Shown in pieces: positions 12,195 to 23,400 of a DNA stretch of 64,000 nt (its first letter is position 1; the number at the start of each line of letters is the position of its first letter). The DNA is from Amborella trichopoda (taxonomy: Eukaryota; Streptophyta; Magnoliopsida; Amborellales; Amborellaceae), in assembly GCF_000471905.2 (NCBI RefSeq), contig NW_006497648.1, forward strand, positions 353,840 through 417,839, given 5' to 3'. Under the pieces are notes generated by a model that did no database searches, was not told the origin of the DNA, and saw only the letters and a list, made by a program, of their open reading frames with translations. A program made the translations under genes and the position numbers.

Positions 12195-12938
12195 TTACTG
12201 TTACTAGAAAAATACTTTTTAGTTTATGTTATTACAGATATATCCGCTTTTTGAACTTCATAACATTTTTTTAAAACCTATTTTTTGGTTTTTCAAAAAC
12301 TTAAATTTCTAAATATTAGGTTTTTTGAAAAAACCAAAATTTAAGAAATTTTAGTTTTGAAAATCCCTACTTATATTTTGTATTTTTAAAAATAGTAAAA
12401 AATCTCTTCTATCCTCTCTCTAGCAAAATAAAGCAAATGATTTTCTTGCCTCAAGTGCTCTCCGTAACTCTATTTGTTAAATAAAGTAGTCAGTCATATT
12501 TGTTCACGGGCTTATTCTCGTTAAAAATGGACGTTTTCTAGAACAATCCACATACAGAGCGTATATGGCGGCTCCCAATTGTTGAGAGAGAGGGTTTATT
12601 TCTGTGTTCGTCTCTGCAACTTATAGGTTGTGGTTTCTCTTGGCATTAGGGTTTGCTATTTCGAGGCTTACAAGGATTTACCACTCCAAAACCCTAGTTT
12701 CTCAAGGATGTTATTCTCTCTTTCTCTCAAATGATAGATTTCATATGAAGCATAAAAAAACTTGACTGCAAAACCGTGGCTTTTAAATGCTTTCATATGG
12801 CCACTCTCATCCTATATTGACTGCGCGTTTGTTCAAGAAAGCGTTTGCTTTATTTCATCTGAGAGAATAGATAGACAGGAGAAGAGATTTTTTAGGATTT
12901 TCAAAAAATATACAAATATAAATTCGGATTTTAATAAA
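12195..12938. other. Unassigned AT-rich intergenic sequence
   Basis: No gene or element could be supported. The part around 12560-12720 is less AT-rich and contains GAGAGAGAGGGTTT and several AAACCCTA-like phrases. This might be an old promoter or leader, but no reading frame follows. Confidence 0.35.
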
Positions 12939-13430
12939 GGAAAATTTCATACACAACCTTAATTCTCCATCTTATTTCTTTGTAGACATTCTTTCCACTT
13001 TTTTTTCGAGCATAATAAAAAAATCTGTAAGGATTTTACCGCATCCCCTCATCTTTTATCTCCATCATTTATTCACTTTTTTACCATAAAAATAGCCCGA
13101 ACAAACTTTTTTATATCATTTCAACCAAAAAATTATATCTTTTAACCCAAAAACGTTTCTAAAATATCTTATTATTATATATTTTGCCTTTTTAGCCTCT
13201 CAATGCCACGTCGAGGGCTCCCTATCTCTCATATTGGGTTAAAAAATAGCATAAAAAAGTTTATTGGGGCTAATTTTTATGATCAAAAGCGAATAAATGA
13301 GGGAGATAAGAGATGAAAGCGTGCGGTGAAATCCTTTTGGGATTTTTTTATGCCGCTAGAAAGAAAAATGGAATGAGGGTCTACCATGAAATAATATGGG
13401 GAATTAGAGTTCTGTATGAAATTTTTAAAA
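12939..13430. mobile_element. MITE family C, copy 1 (long inverted arms)
   Basis: About 490 bp with inverted arms of roughly 200 bp. The left arm contains GGATTTTACCGCATCCCCTC and CCATCATTTATTCACTTTTT. The right arm contains the counterparts AATAAATGAGGGAGATAAG and GGAATGAGGGTCTACCATG. The outer ends (GGAAAATTTCATACACAACC and GTTCTGTATGAAATTTTT) also pair. A second, shorter member lies at 16533-16768. No exact target duplication was found for this copy. Confidence 0.75.
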
Positions 13431-13534
13431 TTTTGTTTTTAAAAAACTTAAAAAAATGTTATGTAGTTAAAAAAACAGATATATGTGATAAACGAAAACT
13501 AAAAAATATTATTGTAATAACCATAAATATAAAG

Positions 13535-14238
13535 AAAATTGTTTCATGTGGGCTGGACCGCACGACTACATATGTGGTCCAAAAAGTATAAATCATCCAT
13601 CTTAAAAATGGGTGCAAGTAGGTGTTCCATCTAAAACAATGGAAACTACTGGTCCAAATATTTTCTTACTAGAATTATTANNNNNNNNNNNNNNNNNNNN
13701 NNNNNNNNNNNNNNNNNNNNNNNNNNNNNNNNNNNNNNNNNNNNNNNNNNNNNNNNNNNNNNNNNNNNNNNNNNNNNNNNNNNNNNNNNNNNNNNNNNNN
13801 NNNNNNNNNNNNNNNNNNNNNNNNNNNNNNNNNNNNNNNNNNNNNNNNNNNNNNNNNNNNNNNNNNNNNNNNNNNNNNNNNNNNNNNNNNNNNNNNNNNN
13901 NNNNNNNNNNNNNNNNNNNNNNNNNNNNNNNNNNNNNNNNNNNNNNNNNNNNNNNNNNNNNNNNNNNNNNNNNNNNNNNNNNNNNNNNNNNNNNNNNNNN
14001 NNNNNNNNNNNNNNNNNNNNNNNNNNNNNNNNNNNNNNNNNNNNNNNNNNNNNNNNNNNNNNNNNNNNNNNNNNNNNNNNNNNNNNNNNNNNNNNNNNNN
14101 NNNNNNNNNNNNNNNNNNNNNNNNNNNNNNNNNNNNNNNNNNNNNNNNNNNNNNNNCAAAAATCCATCTCAAAAATAGATTTGTTAATAGGCCCGCATTT
14201 TTACATATGCGAGCTTGGCCACATAAAAACCAGGTCCT
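13535..14238. mobile_element. MITE family A, copy 2, interrupted by gap
   Basis: Sequence before the gap (GTTTCATGTGGGCTGGACCG, then CTGGTCCAAATATTTTCTTA) and after it (ending CATAAAAACCAGGTCCT) matches family A. Most of the interior falls in the N run, so length and left boundary are unknown. Confidence 0.55.
13681..14156. other. Assembly gap (476 N)
   Basis: All bases are N. Reading frames spanning it have no meaning. Confidence 1.
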
Positions 14239-14249
14239 AAATATAATAG

Positions 14250-14760
14250 ATATGGGGAAGGTTTCTATACTTCCCCTACATCATAGAAGATCTATGCTTC
14301 CCCTACCATCAAGCCGTCAAATTTTGATCAAGAGAGTCACTCACCATTTGATCTTAGATCTGACGTCTCAAAGTATTTTATTTTTGGTTTTTTTAATTCA
14401 AATTTCATATATGTGAAATTTGGTACGTGTCATCTTCTTATTGGGGTGCACCTATAAAAAATATTAAAAATAATTTTTTGATAAAATATAATAACTAAAA
14501 TACCTCTTGAATCTTTTAAGGGTATTTTGGTCCTTTTATTTTATTGAAAATATTTTTATATATATTTTTTGCTATGCGAATTTAATAGAGGATTGGACGT
14601 CCAAATTTTGGTGTCAAAATAGTTTATAAAAAAAAGTTTAAAAATAAAATGGTGTATAGACGTGAGATTGTGATTGAGGTAATCTTAGCCATCCATTCAG
14701 AATGAAAGGTTGGATAAGGGGAAGTATATAAGGTTTATGCTTTAGGGGAAGCAAGACAAC
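14250..14760. mobile_element. Possible MITE with GGGGAAG-type inverted ends
   Basis: The left side has AGGTTTCTATACTTCCCCTA and the right side has AAGGGGAAGTATATAAGGTT, which pair as imperfect inverted repeats about 440 bp apart. The interior is AT-rich and non-coding. No target duplication was identified, so this is tentative. Confidence 0.45.
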
Positions 14761-14872
14761 TTGCCCGATAGATATATACATAATTTTTTAAAAATTTTAT
14801 AGCTAAAAAAATTTATATAGTTTAATTGTTTAGAGCTTTGACTCTGTACACACCACACCTTTTTTTTCTTAT

Positions 14873-15115
14873 GCAAAAATGTATCACACGGGCTGGACTT
14901 CTACAATATGCGGTCCCCCAAGGTATAAAATGCAAATATGTGGTCCATCTAAAATCAATTGAAACTAACGGTCCAAATGTTTTCTTAATATAATTATTGT
15001 TTCTAATTTGAAAAATTGTTTCATATGGGCTAGACAACATTTCTACAATATGTGGTCTAGAGGTATAAAGCATCCATCTTAAAATGAATGCAAATAGGTG
15101 GTCTATCTAAAAACA
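14873..15115. repeat. Family A fragment, partly duplicated in tandem
   Basis: The segment beginning CACACGGGCTGGACTTCTAC, with GTGGTCCATCTAAAATCAAT, is followed about 128 bp later by a diverged copy (CATATGGGCTAGACAACAT, GTGGTCTATCTAAAAACAA). Both match the family A interior. Confidence 0.6.
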
Positions 15116-15116
15116 A

Positions 15117-16500
15117 GTGTAATTGTCCCATGGTGTCAGGATACTTTAGGTGGAACTTAGGTGATGATAGGTATGTATCTTTATGGCATCACAAATGGAT
15201 GGGAGACTATCCATTGAAATCGATTTTCCTTGAATTTAGAAGGGATAGTCACCCGACTTGATCTGAAAGTTAGTGAGTGGTTGAACGAAGGGGCTATCTT
15301 ACATCATGGAATATCTCCTTGGCATATAATCATTTGAGCAATGTAACATTTTCCCAATGGTGTGCTTTGATGGAGATGCTAGATAAAGTCTATATCTCGT
15401 TGAAGGCAGATGATAAAATGATTTGGGAGATTAAGAGTGATGGGATGTTCTCTGTTAAATTATATTACAATTTGTTCTTTCATGGTAGTTGGAGATGGTC
15501 CTGTCCTCAGATTTCTCAGATATGAAAATGACCTATCCCAAATAAAATTCAGGTATTTATTTGGTTGGCGGCTACTATTGACAATCTGATCAAAAGAGGA
15601 AATTTTTACCAAATGTTTGTCTTCTTTGCAAAGCAGATGGAGAGTCTGGTGCGCACATCTTCATCCGTTGCTCATTCACGGTAAGAATATGGTTTTGGCT
15701 CTTTGGGATTCTCGGGATCAATTTGATACTTCCCTCTTCGGTTGCAGGGATAGTATCACAATTTTCTATTTTTCATTTGCCAAAGACTGGAAAAATTATT
15801 TGGAAAATGGCAAAATGTGTCATTCTTTGAGAGGTGTAGAAGGAGAGAAATAGAAGGACATTTGAAAGGAATTCTTTGTCTTTTGAGAGATTATTAAATA
15901 ACATCAATTTTTTGATTTGGTCTTGGCTGTCTTTACTAAAAGAGAGGTGGGGCATCTCCAAGGTTGATGTTATGGCTAATCTAAGCAACCTTTTCCTTCT
16001 TGGGAGTGTTAGAAATAGACCACGATGTATTTGGATTGCGCCTCTTAGTGGAAGTTTGAAGCTAAATTTTGATGGTAGCTCTCTGAAAAATCCAGGTGTA
16101 GCTGGGATTGGTGGTGTTTTACGTGATTCCTCAGGTAATATCCTATTCTCCTATGTTGATCCGATTGGGGTTAAAACTGCTGATTTTGCTAAATTAAATG
16201 CTTTACTGAGTGGGGTGAAAATCTTGATTGATAGGAATCTTAGTAGAAACTATTGGATTCAAAAGGATTCTTTAAATGTTATTAGATGGTGTAACAAAGA
16301 AGAGAAGGTCCCCTAGAAGAAGCTTCGATCCTTTTGATTGCAGGTTATGGATCTAGTAGTTTCTTTCACCCATATGTATCGTGAAGCAAATTCTTTGGCA
16401 GATTCTTTGGCTAAGGGTGATGCTTCTTTACCTTCTCTTGTTATCTCTAATGATGTAATTTCATTTTCTTTGTCAGCAATAAAAGTTACGAACATTTGTC
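15117..16500 (+). pseudogene. LINE retrotransposon 3' end: zf-RVT and RNase H remnants
   Basis: This is the C-terminal part of a plant LINE ORF2. It starts near 15145 with FRWNLGDDRYVSLWHHKWMG, the usual segment after reverse transcriptase. The zf-RVT region follows across frames (KMIWEIKSDGMFSVKLYYN; later KIQVFIWLAA). From about 16050 an RNase H-like domain is recognisable: LKLNFDGSSLKNPGVAGIGG, VLRDSSGNILFSY, and HMYREANSLADSLAKGDAS near its end. Several stops and frame changes make it a pseudogene. The 5' part, endonuclease and catalytic RT motifs are absent, as is usual for 5'-truncated LINEs. The 3' end runs into MITE sequence near 16500. Confidence 0.85.
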
Positions 16501-16506
16501 GAAAAG

Positions 16507-16935
16507 AAGAAGCAACTGTTCAAATGTTTTTTGGAAAAATTTTGTATAGAACCTTAATTCCTTGTATTATTTCATACTAGAACCTTTTTCCATTTTTCAA
16601 ACTTCTTAAGGATTTTACCGTACCCCCTCATATCTTATCTTCATCTTTTATTGTTTTTTTACCATAAGAATTAGCCCCAATAAATTTTTTTATTCCATTT
16701 CAGAAAAATGAAAAGAGGGTATACCATGAAATAATACGAGGAGTTAGGGTTCTATACAAAATTTTTCCATGTTTTTTAATATAATTATTATTTCTAGTTT
16801 TCAAATTTTTTTTGTATTCATAATCTCCGTATTAAAGATTGTATTTTCTCTAAAAATTAGGATAAAATTATATTTTAAAAAATATGTTTATTGCGAAGCC
16901 CACTTTGCGGGCTGCCGGCATAGGAACCGGGTCCT
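16507..16935. mobile_element. MITE family A, copy 3, carrying a nested family C element
   Basis: The left flank (GCAACTGTTCAAATGTTTTT) joins to AATATAATTATTATTTCTAG on the far side of the nested MITE. Together they match the family A interior seen at 14950-15005. The right end ...CATAGGAACCGGGTCCT corresponds to the family A terminus. Confidence 0.65.
16533..16768. mobile_element. MITE family C, copy 2, with perfect 9-bp duplication
   Basis: A 236-bp element starting GGAAAAATTTTGTATAGAAC and ending with its inverse ...GTTCTATACAAAATTTTTCC. The arms extend inward through TTGTATTATTTCAT against ATGAAATAATACGAGG. The 9-bp sequence ATGTTTTTT flanks both sides exactly (16524-16532 and 16769-16777), typical of Mutator-like elements. 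Removing the element and one repeat copy restores family A sequence. Confidence 0.9.
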
Positions 16936-16999
16936 TCTAATTTGCAAGGTTTATTTTTTTTTTTATATTCACGAATTTTAAGAGGTGACTCATTTCTAC

Positions 17000-17260
17000 A
17001 TAGACTGATGGTAGCTGTGCCCTTTTCCAATAGAAAGGAGAATGTGGGGGTTATCTGTAATTTACCATTCCTCTTTGTGGCGACTGGAACATGCTATTGC
17101 TCTGTTTTGGGAGGTTTCAACAGAGTGAGGAATGGGGATTAAAGGAAAGTACAGAGAGAGAGAAGAATTACAGTAGGGGCAGTTGCTGTTACTTAGAGAG
17201 AGAGAGAAATAGGAAGTGACGAAATAGAAGAAGCTGCAGTGGGTTTGGCAGATAGAGAGA
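17000..17260 (+). promoter_or_regulatory. Probable COG6 promoter-proximal region and 5' UTR
   Basis: The 260 bp before the COG6 start codon are free of the repeats found further left and become purine-rich, with GAGAGAGAGAGAAATAGG near 17197 and related runs. GA/CT-rich leaders are common in plant TATA-less housekeeping genes. No TATA box was identified and the transcription start cannot be placed. Confidence 0.4.
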
Positions 17261-17476
17261 ATGGCAGTGACCCTAGCGCCTGGTCTTTCCAGGAAGCTGA
17301 AGAAGGTATTAGAATGCAGAACTGATACTCCTGAATTGCTCGATTCTCTTAATGCTCTCTCTACTTTCTACGTCCAAAACAACCAGCTTGCAAGGAGAAA
17401 CCTCAGATCTACTATCGAGAAAAGATCTCTTGCCATCAATGAAGAATTTCTACTCGCTTCTGAAGCTGCTCAAAAG
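17261..17476 (+). CDS. COG6: COG6 exon 1 (residues 1-72)
   Basis: Starts at ATG ([15 protein letters not shown]) and ends in phase 0 at GCTCAAAAG before donor GTATTT. It encodes the conserved N-terminus including [20 protein letters not shown]. Confidence 0.95.
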
Positions 17477-20400
17477 GTATTTTATCCATGTCAATTTCGA
17501 TCATTTCTGTTTTAGTTTCGCATTGATTTTGTTCAACCCTTTTTTTTTATTTCAAATTTTTGGATGTGATTTGATGGCGCGATATTTTGATCTGATTGCA
17601 AGTGTTTGGATTTCTATCATGGAGTAACGAATAGAGTTTATTTCTTTTTAATTTTAATTTTATGTTTTGTGAAGACTTGCTTGATTTTGGTCTCTTTTGT
17701 TGGGTGATCTGCTTTTGCTGAGAATTGGCGATGTGTGGTGATGAGTTTGATCTTTTGTTGCCCCATTTTCTTCCACTTCTGTTTTTGGTCCCGAAAGGGG
17801 ATACAATGGATGAGTTTTTGTGGGATTTCTTCCATTTTCCATATTTATATTGACCATCTCATTTCTGGGATTATGTATTGAGAAAATGCTATGTGGGATT
17901 CATCCTTTTTTTTTTTAAAAAAAAAAAAATTATTTTCGCTGCATTTTTGTTTAGTTATAACTATCGGTCATCATAAATAAGACACATTTTCTCTGTTTTG
18001 GTGCATTTTTATGTAAGTTGCTGGCTTTTATTTTGATTTTTCTATTATTATTTCTGAGGTAGTAATTGGAGGGACATATCAGTTTTCTCCCATTTTCTAT
18101 CTCAATTTCTATTAATTTTCTTTGTAGCAATTTCCTTTAGGGCATTTGTAGCATGATTTCTAGAGTTCTTTGACCGAAACTTCTTCGACATTTAGATTTC
18201 AGGTAAAGTCATTGTCATGTAAATAATTTCTATTTTCTCTTATTTTAGAGCTTTGATCCAAAGGAAATTGAATCAGATGAGTTATTCGTGATTAATCATT
18301 GCCCTTTGGGCTTTGAACCATTTCTAAATAAATATATTGTCCCATGTTTTTGTTTCTAGCAATGGTGGTTAACTGGTTAGAAATAGTAATTGAGGAGTGC
18401 TCCATATATAAGTTGTTATGAAAGCCCAACCTCTTGTGGTCAAAGGAGAATGACCTAGTAATCTATCGGGCTGCATGCCATTACCCATGCTTTTGAATCG
18501 GTGAGGATCCAAAAAGCTCCAAAATAATCCCCTGGCTGGATGTGGAACTCTGAAAAAGATCATCCATCTCGCCTGCATCTCAAAGTCTGATATGTCCTCT
18601 TTAACTGACAGTGGATCAATCAAATTATGGTGCTTTTTTGGCTCTCCAAATCCATTTTTGTTGTAGAGATCAATTTGCAGGTGTCTTAAGTGTTTTGGGG
18701 TCCTCAATAAATAAAGAAAATAGATTTTAAGGTGTATCTGCATAGGTTTATGGTGCAAATGAGGCCGTAAACTGGTCCAAAGTTAATTATAGAATAAGGA
18801 GGTGTATAGTAATATGAATGAGAGAATCCCTCTTATCCATCTAGGTGTTGAGGGTATTGCAAGTCTTGAAGAAACGGAAAACCTATGGAAACTGATAAGG
18901 GTTATTGATACAAAAAAGGAGAGTGGGCTTGCTGTTTGAGTACCATAAATATTGACGTAGGAGACCTTTTAGAGATAGCAAACTTGAATGGCATTGTTAC
19001 GTAACATGTAATATAGACTGGTCATTGCCAAAAAGGTGGGAAACTTGGTGAGGGTTGCTTTTGTGGGTTGGACTGGAGAGGCTCTTGTCTTTTAGAGGGG
19101 CTTGTGTAGTTTTCTCACTGTGTATCATACGAGAAGTCTGGGTCTATTTTCAACTTTAGTTGGTAAGGTATTAAGAGGTTCCTTGTTAAGTGCTATTATA
19201 GGAATCTATTGGGATTCTCTATGATGAGAGGCCAAAGACACAGCTCTAGACTTCATTTGAATATCTTATTAGTCATATCAAGGAAATAGCTTTATATATC
19301 TTTATAGGCCATCATGAATTATTGTAGTGTTAAATGCTCATAGTCATATCAAAAGTTTCTCTATTTTCCAAAGACAAACAATAGTTTTTTTTATTTTCCC
19401 TTTCTTTTTTTTTTTTCTGTGGTGAGGGGTGTCATAGTGGCATTTTGGGGACAAGTGGTGTTCCAAAAAGTAACCACCTATGAATATGGTGTGCTGAGCT
19501 GGTACACCTATAATACTTTAACGGTTTTAAGAGAAAATAATTCTATGGCTAAAATCCTATGTGCCCATACGGTTCCTTAAACTTGCCATAGGATGAGATT
19601 CCTGACCTTTATGCATTTTAGCATGTGTTTTAAAGATTCTAGGGGATTATTGAGTGAGAAAGCTTTGAGCACAGTTTTAGTAATTTCTAGTAAGGTCAAA
19701 GGATTGTGATAGGGATGAGTTCAAATACGTTGACGGGGTCCTAGACCTTGTCTGCCCCGGTTTAGTTATTTTGGTTGGGGCTTTGAAACCCTCGATTGCT
19801 TGGTAAATCTTTATCCAAAATCCTTCAAATCAAAGCGCCTCTTTAGGTGATTAGTTCCTAATGTACTATCAATTTTTATATTTTATTTGCAATATATAAA
19901 CATTACCCTATGACTACCATTGTCTAATGAGAAAACTTACTATATCGTGCCACCCACATGTTAAATATTTGACTGGCCTTTCCCTTCCGTTTGATCTAAA
20001 TGGATAGTTTGGATGGCTTGAGTGAAATTGTCACAGAAGTGAAGAGAGGCCTGGGCAATTGGCTCTCATCTGATTGCCATCTCGCTTCCGTAGCTCACCC
20101 ATCTAGGCATCTCTCTCTCTCTCTATGGCAATCTCCAGTTTGAGCTCTGTGTTTCATAATAAAAACCTTATCTCTCTCTAGCTCCAAAGCCCTAGCTGCA
20201 ATTTTAATGATGCTCGAAGAAGATTATTTCTTAACGTGAACTAGAACCATCTCCATTGTTGTACAAATCTGAGCTCTAAGCTAAGACAGAGGAGTTTACA
20301 TAGGACTGGAACCAAGGAATAAGTTTATCTCTCTCTAGACCCACCCTCCAAGAGCCACAAACCTATTTATCACTAGATTTGCCTGCTACAAGCGCCAAAT

Positions 20401-23400
20401 CTATCTGTCTCTCTAGATCTGTGTTCACAAGCCACAAATATCTCTATTTCAGCAGAGTAAGTATAAGAGGGATAACAATGGTTGGAGAGAGAGAAAGGAG
20501 GGTGTGTCATTTTTCTTGGTCTATTGGCTTAGAGCCGGTATGTTTCATTTTTTCTTTTGTATCTGTTTTACATTTATCCAAGATTTCTTCCAAATGTCCA
20601 TTTGGATTGTATAGCAGGGAAAGGCCAGTCACGGATTTTTAATATGCAGGTGTGGTACATGCTAAGTTATCCCTTATCTCGTGGGGTTTTCATAAAATGT
20701 TAGTGGGCATGCGAAGTTATATTTCTTTTCTAGGGAAATGATGAAGGTGGCGAGGTCTGTATGGAGATGGTGTTGCTCTCACTAAACTCTGGAGTCAGAT
20801 ATTTTGAAGAAAGATGCTACACATGACAGATAAGGGAGTAACTCTTTTTATTTGGGATTATAAAAGCAAATATAAAATAGAATTTAATGTCAACATATCA
20901 TGTGGAGAGGAATCAAATTGTAATTTTTTTTTTAAATCATTCATGGATATATCAACTAATTCGATGGCCCTTTGCGGTCATGCCGGTCCTAAGGCCGGGT
21001 AAAGGAGGGGGGTTGTGTTAGGTAGGCAGCTAACTTAAAACTTTGCTGTAAATTTTCATGAATCTTGAATCATGCTAGAGTGTTTCCTATAAGCAACACT
21101 CTATGCCGGCTACATTCGAGAGAACTTAGGTGTGGCTTCAACAGGTGATAAGTGATTTGGTTCAAGTGGAAGGCTCTAAAAAGGCAAGGGGAATACCCAA
21201 AAGGATAGAGATGGAAGTAGTTAGAAAAGATGGGGGGGACTTATGGTCTTACTGAGGGTATGACCCTTGATAGAGCAGAATGGTAGAACATGATTCGTGT
21301 ATCGACTCCAAATAGTTGGGATAAGGCTCTGACAATGATGATGATTCATGAATGTCTTAGTCTTACCTCAAACCACTTTTATCTAAACACAAAGATCTGA
21401 GTCTGAGAGTACATCTCATTAATGGTAAAATTTATCAATGACTGGAACTCCTCGTTTAACAAAAGTTCTTTTTGACATGCTTGTGCGATTTGACACCAAA
21501 TTGTAAGTTGTACACCATAACTTTGAATGATTGTACCATTCTTATTCTTGTTTGAAACCTTGAGAATTCTTTGCACTAGTGGTCGAGCTTTTCATAGTTG
21601 TACACCTTGAATTTCGTTAGTCAAGTTTAAACTGTGCACCATCCAATGAAGGTTAAATGTTAAGCACATATCTTACACTGCATGTGCACTACCGGGTGAA
21701 GCACCATTAATATGATGATCCACCTGTGATGACATCAAGGAGGAAATTTTTTTTGGTGTACTTATTTATAAATCTCATAAATAACGTCATGAACATGCTT
21801 AGTAAGTGCGCTACCACCTTCCTCTCATGCTCCATGAAACAAACAATTTCAATTCCATCTTAAATCAATGATTGAAAGCTGCCACAATGACCAATAAAAC
21901 ATTACAGTCATTCTGATTCTTCTTAAATTTTTCTTGTTTCAACTTCTGTAGAGCTTTTTTCTTGTTCAACTTCATTAGAGTCGCAAGAAGAAGTGGATAA
22001 AAGGATAGACAAATGGATAATATATGGATGCTTAAACACCTGCATGGTTATTTTTCTTGTCTTTTTGTGCATAATTTGGCACTTTGGCCAATATGGGACT
22101 ATTAAAGGGGGCTTTTGTAATGAGATTCGTGTGCAGCCCTTTTATAGGGTTGGATATAAACATTGGTGTCAAGTGTCTGGTACTTGTCTTAGGTGTCTAG
22201 TACCAATGTTTCAAAAGGCACTAGGCGGCACCCAGGCGGCCATGGGGATCAAGGCCCCCAGTCGAAAAAAAAAAAAATTGTTGAGTGATGACTGATAATG
22301 ATTAATCCATAAGAATTTTTAATAATCCATAAGACCATAATCCATAAGAATTTTGATAATCCATAAAACCATAATCCATAAGAATTTTGATAATCCGTAA
22401 GACCATAATCCCAGTTAAAAAAAACGATCGAAGGCAAGAAGAGAATTTTGATAATCCATAAGACCATAATCCATATTTTCATGCAATGCTAAAACAGTAA
22501 ATCCATACAAGCATACATTGATAGTCTGATACACTGTAGACTGTACACACAAAAGTTAAATGGTAGAACTAGAAATTAAAAATAAGAAAAAGAAAATATA
22601 CAGAAATTCAGAAAATATAGAGTCTAGGACACAATAGTCAACACTCAACAGTCAACACAACAATCAATAGTCAACACTAAGAGTCTTCACTCTTCAATCA
22701 TCATGATCATCAGAAGGAATAGGATATAAGCTTCATCATTTCATCAGAATCGAGGCTATCATCATCAGAGTTATCTCCCTCTTCAATATAACATTTGTCC
22801 TCCTCTGTTTCTTCTGAATCTGTCTCTTCTTCATCCTCTTCTTCTACCTCCCTCTTACTAGTATGTGCAGATGGGGCCCTAGGAGTCTTGGCTGATCTAC
22901 CCTTTTCTATCTTTTTGTGCTTCCCTGAACTCAAATATTGTATAATTTCCTCCCTAGTAGCTTCAGGAACATTTTTACGCGGGGTAACATCCCCCTTAAT
23001 ACCGGCAAGGTATAAAGAAGAAAAATAATAATGAAGATTTAGTTGATGAGCTAGTTAAAAGATTAGCCAAGAAAAGGGGACAACTCCTAAAAATAGTTCT
23101 GACCAAGGAGCTATGGTTCTTCAGGAAGAACCTTTTTCTAATAATGATCTAGATAAAATGGAACAAGCTTTCAAAACAGAAAGTCTTGAAATAAATAAAA
23201 TAGATTATGGAAAGAAATTTAGGCCTGTTTCTCAAACTAGAATGTATTATCCTAGGCCTACTCTTGTAGATCTCCAATTTGAGGAAGATTTAATTATAAG
23301 TTCTATATCCTATTCTGGAAGATCTATAGTAAATTGGAATATTGATGGAATGTTAGAAAATCAAATTCTTGATCTTATGAAACATAAGACCATGTATGCA

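Noticed and set aside
13602-14178. Long open frames of about 165-188 codons
   Set aside because: They are almost entirely N from the assembly gap.
18369-18758. 129-codon minus-strand frame inside COG6 intron 1
   Set aside because: No recognisable domain; composition fits chance reading of non-coding DNA.
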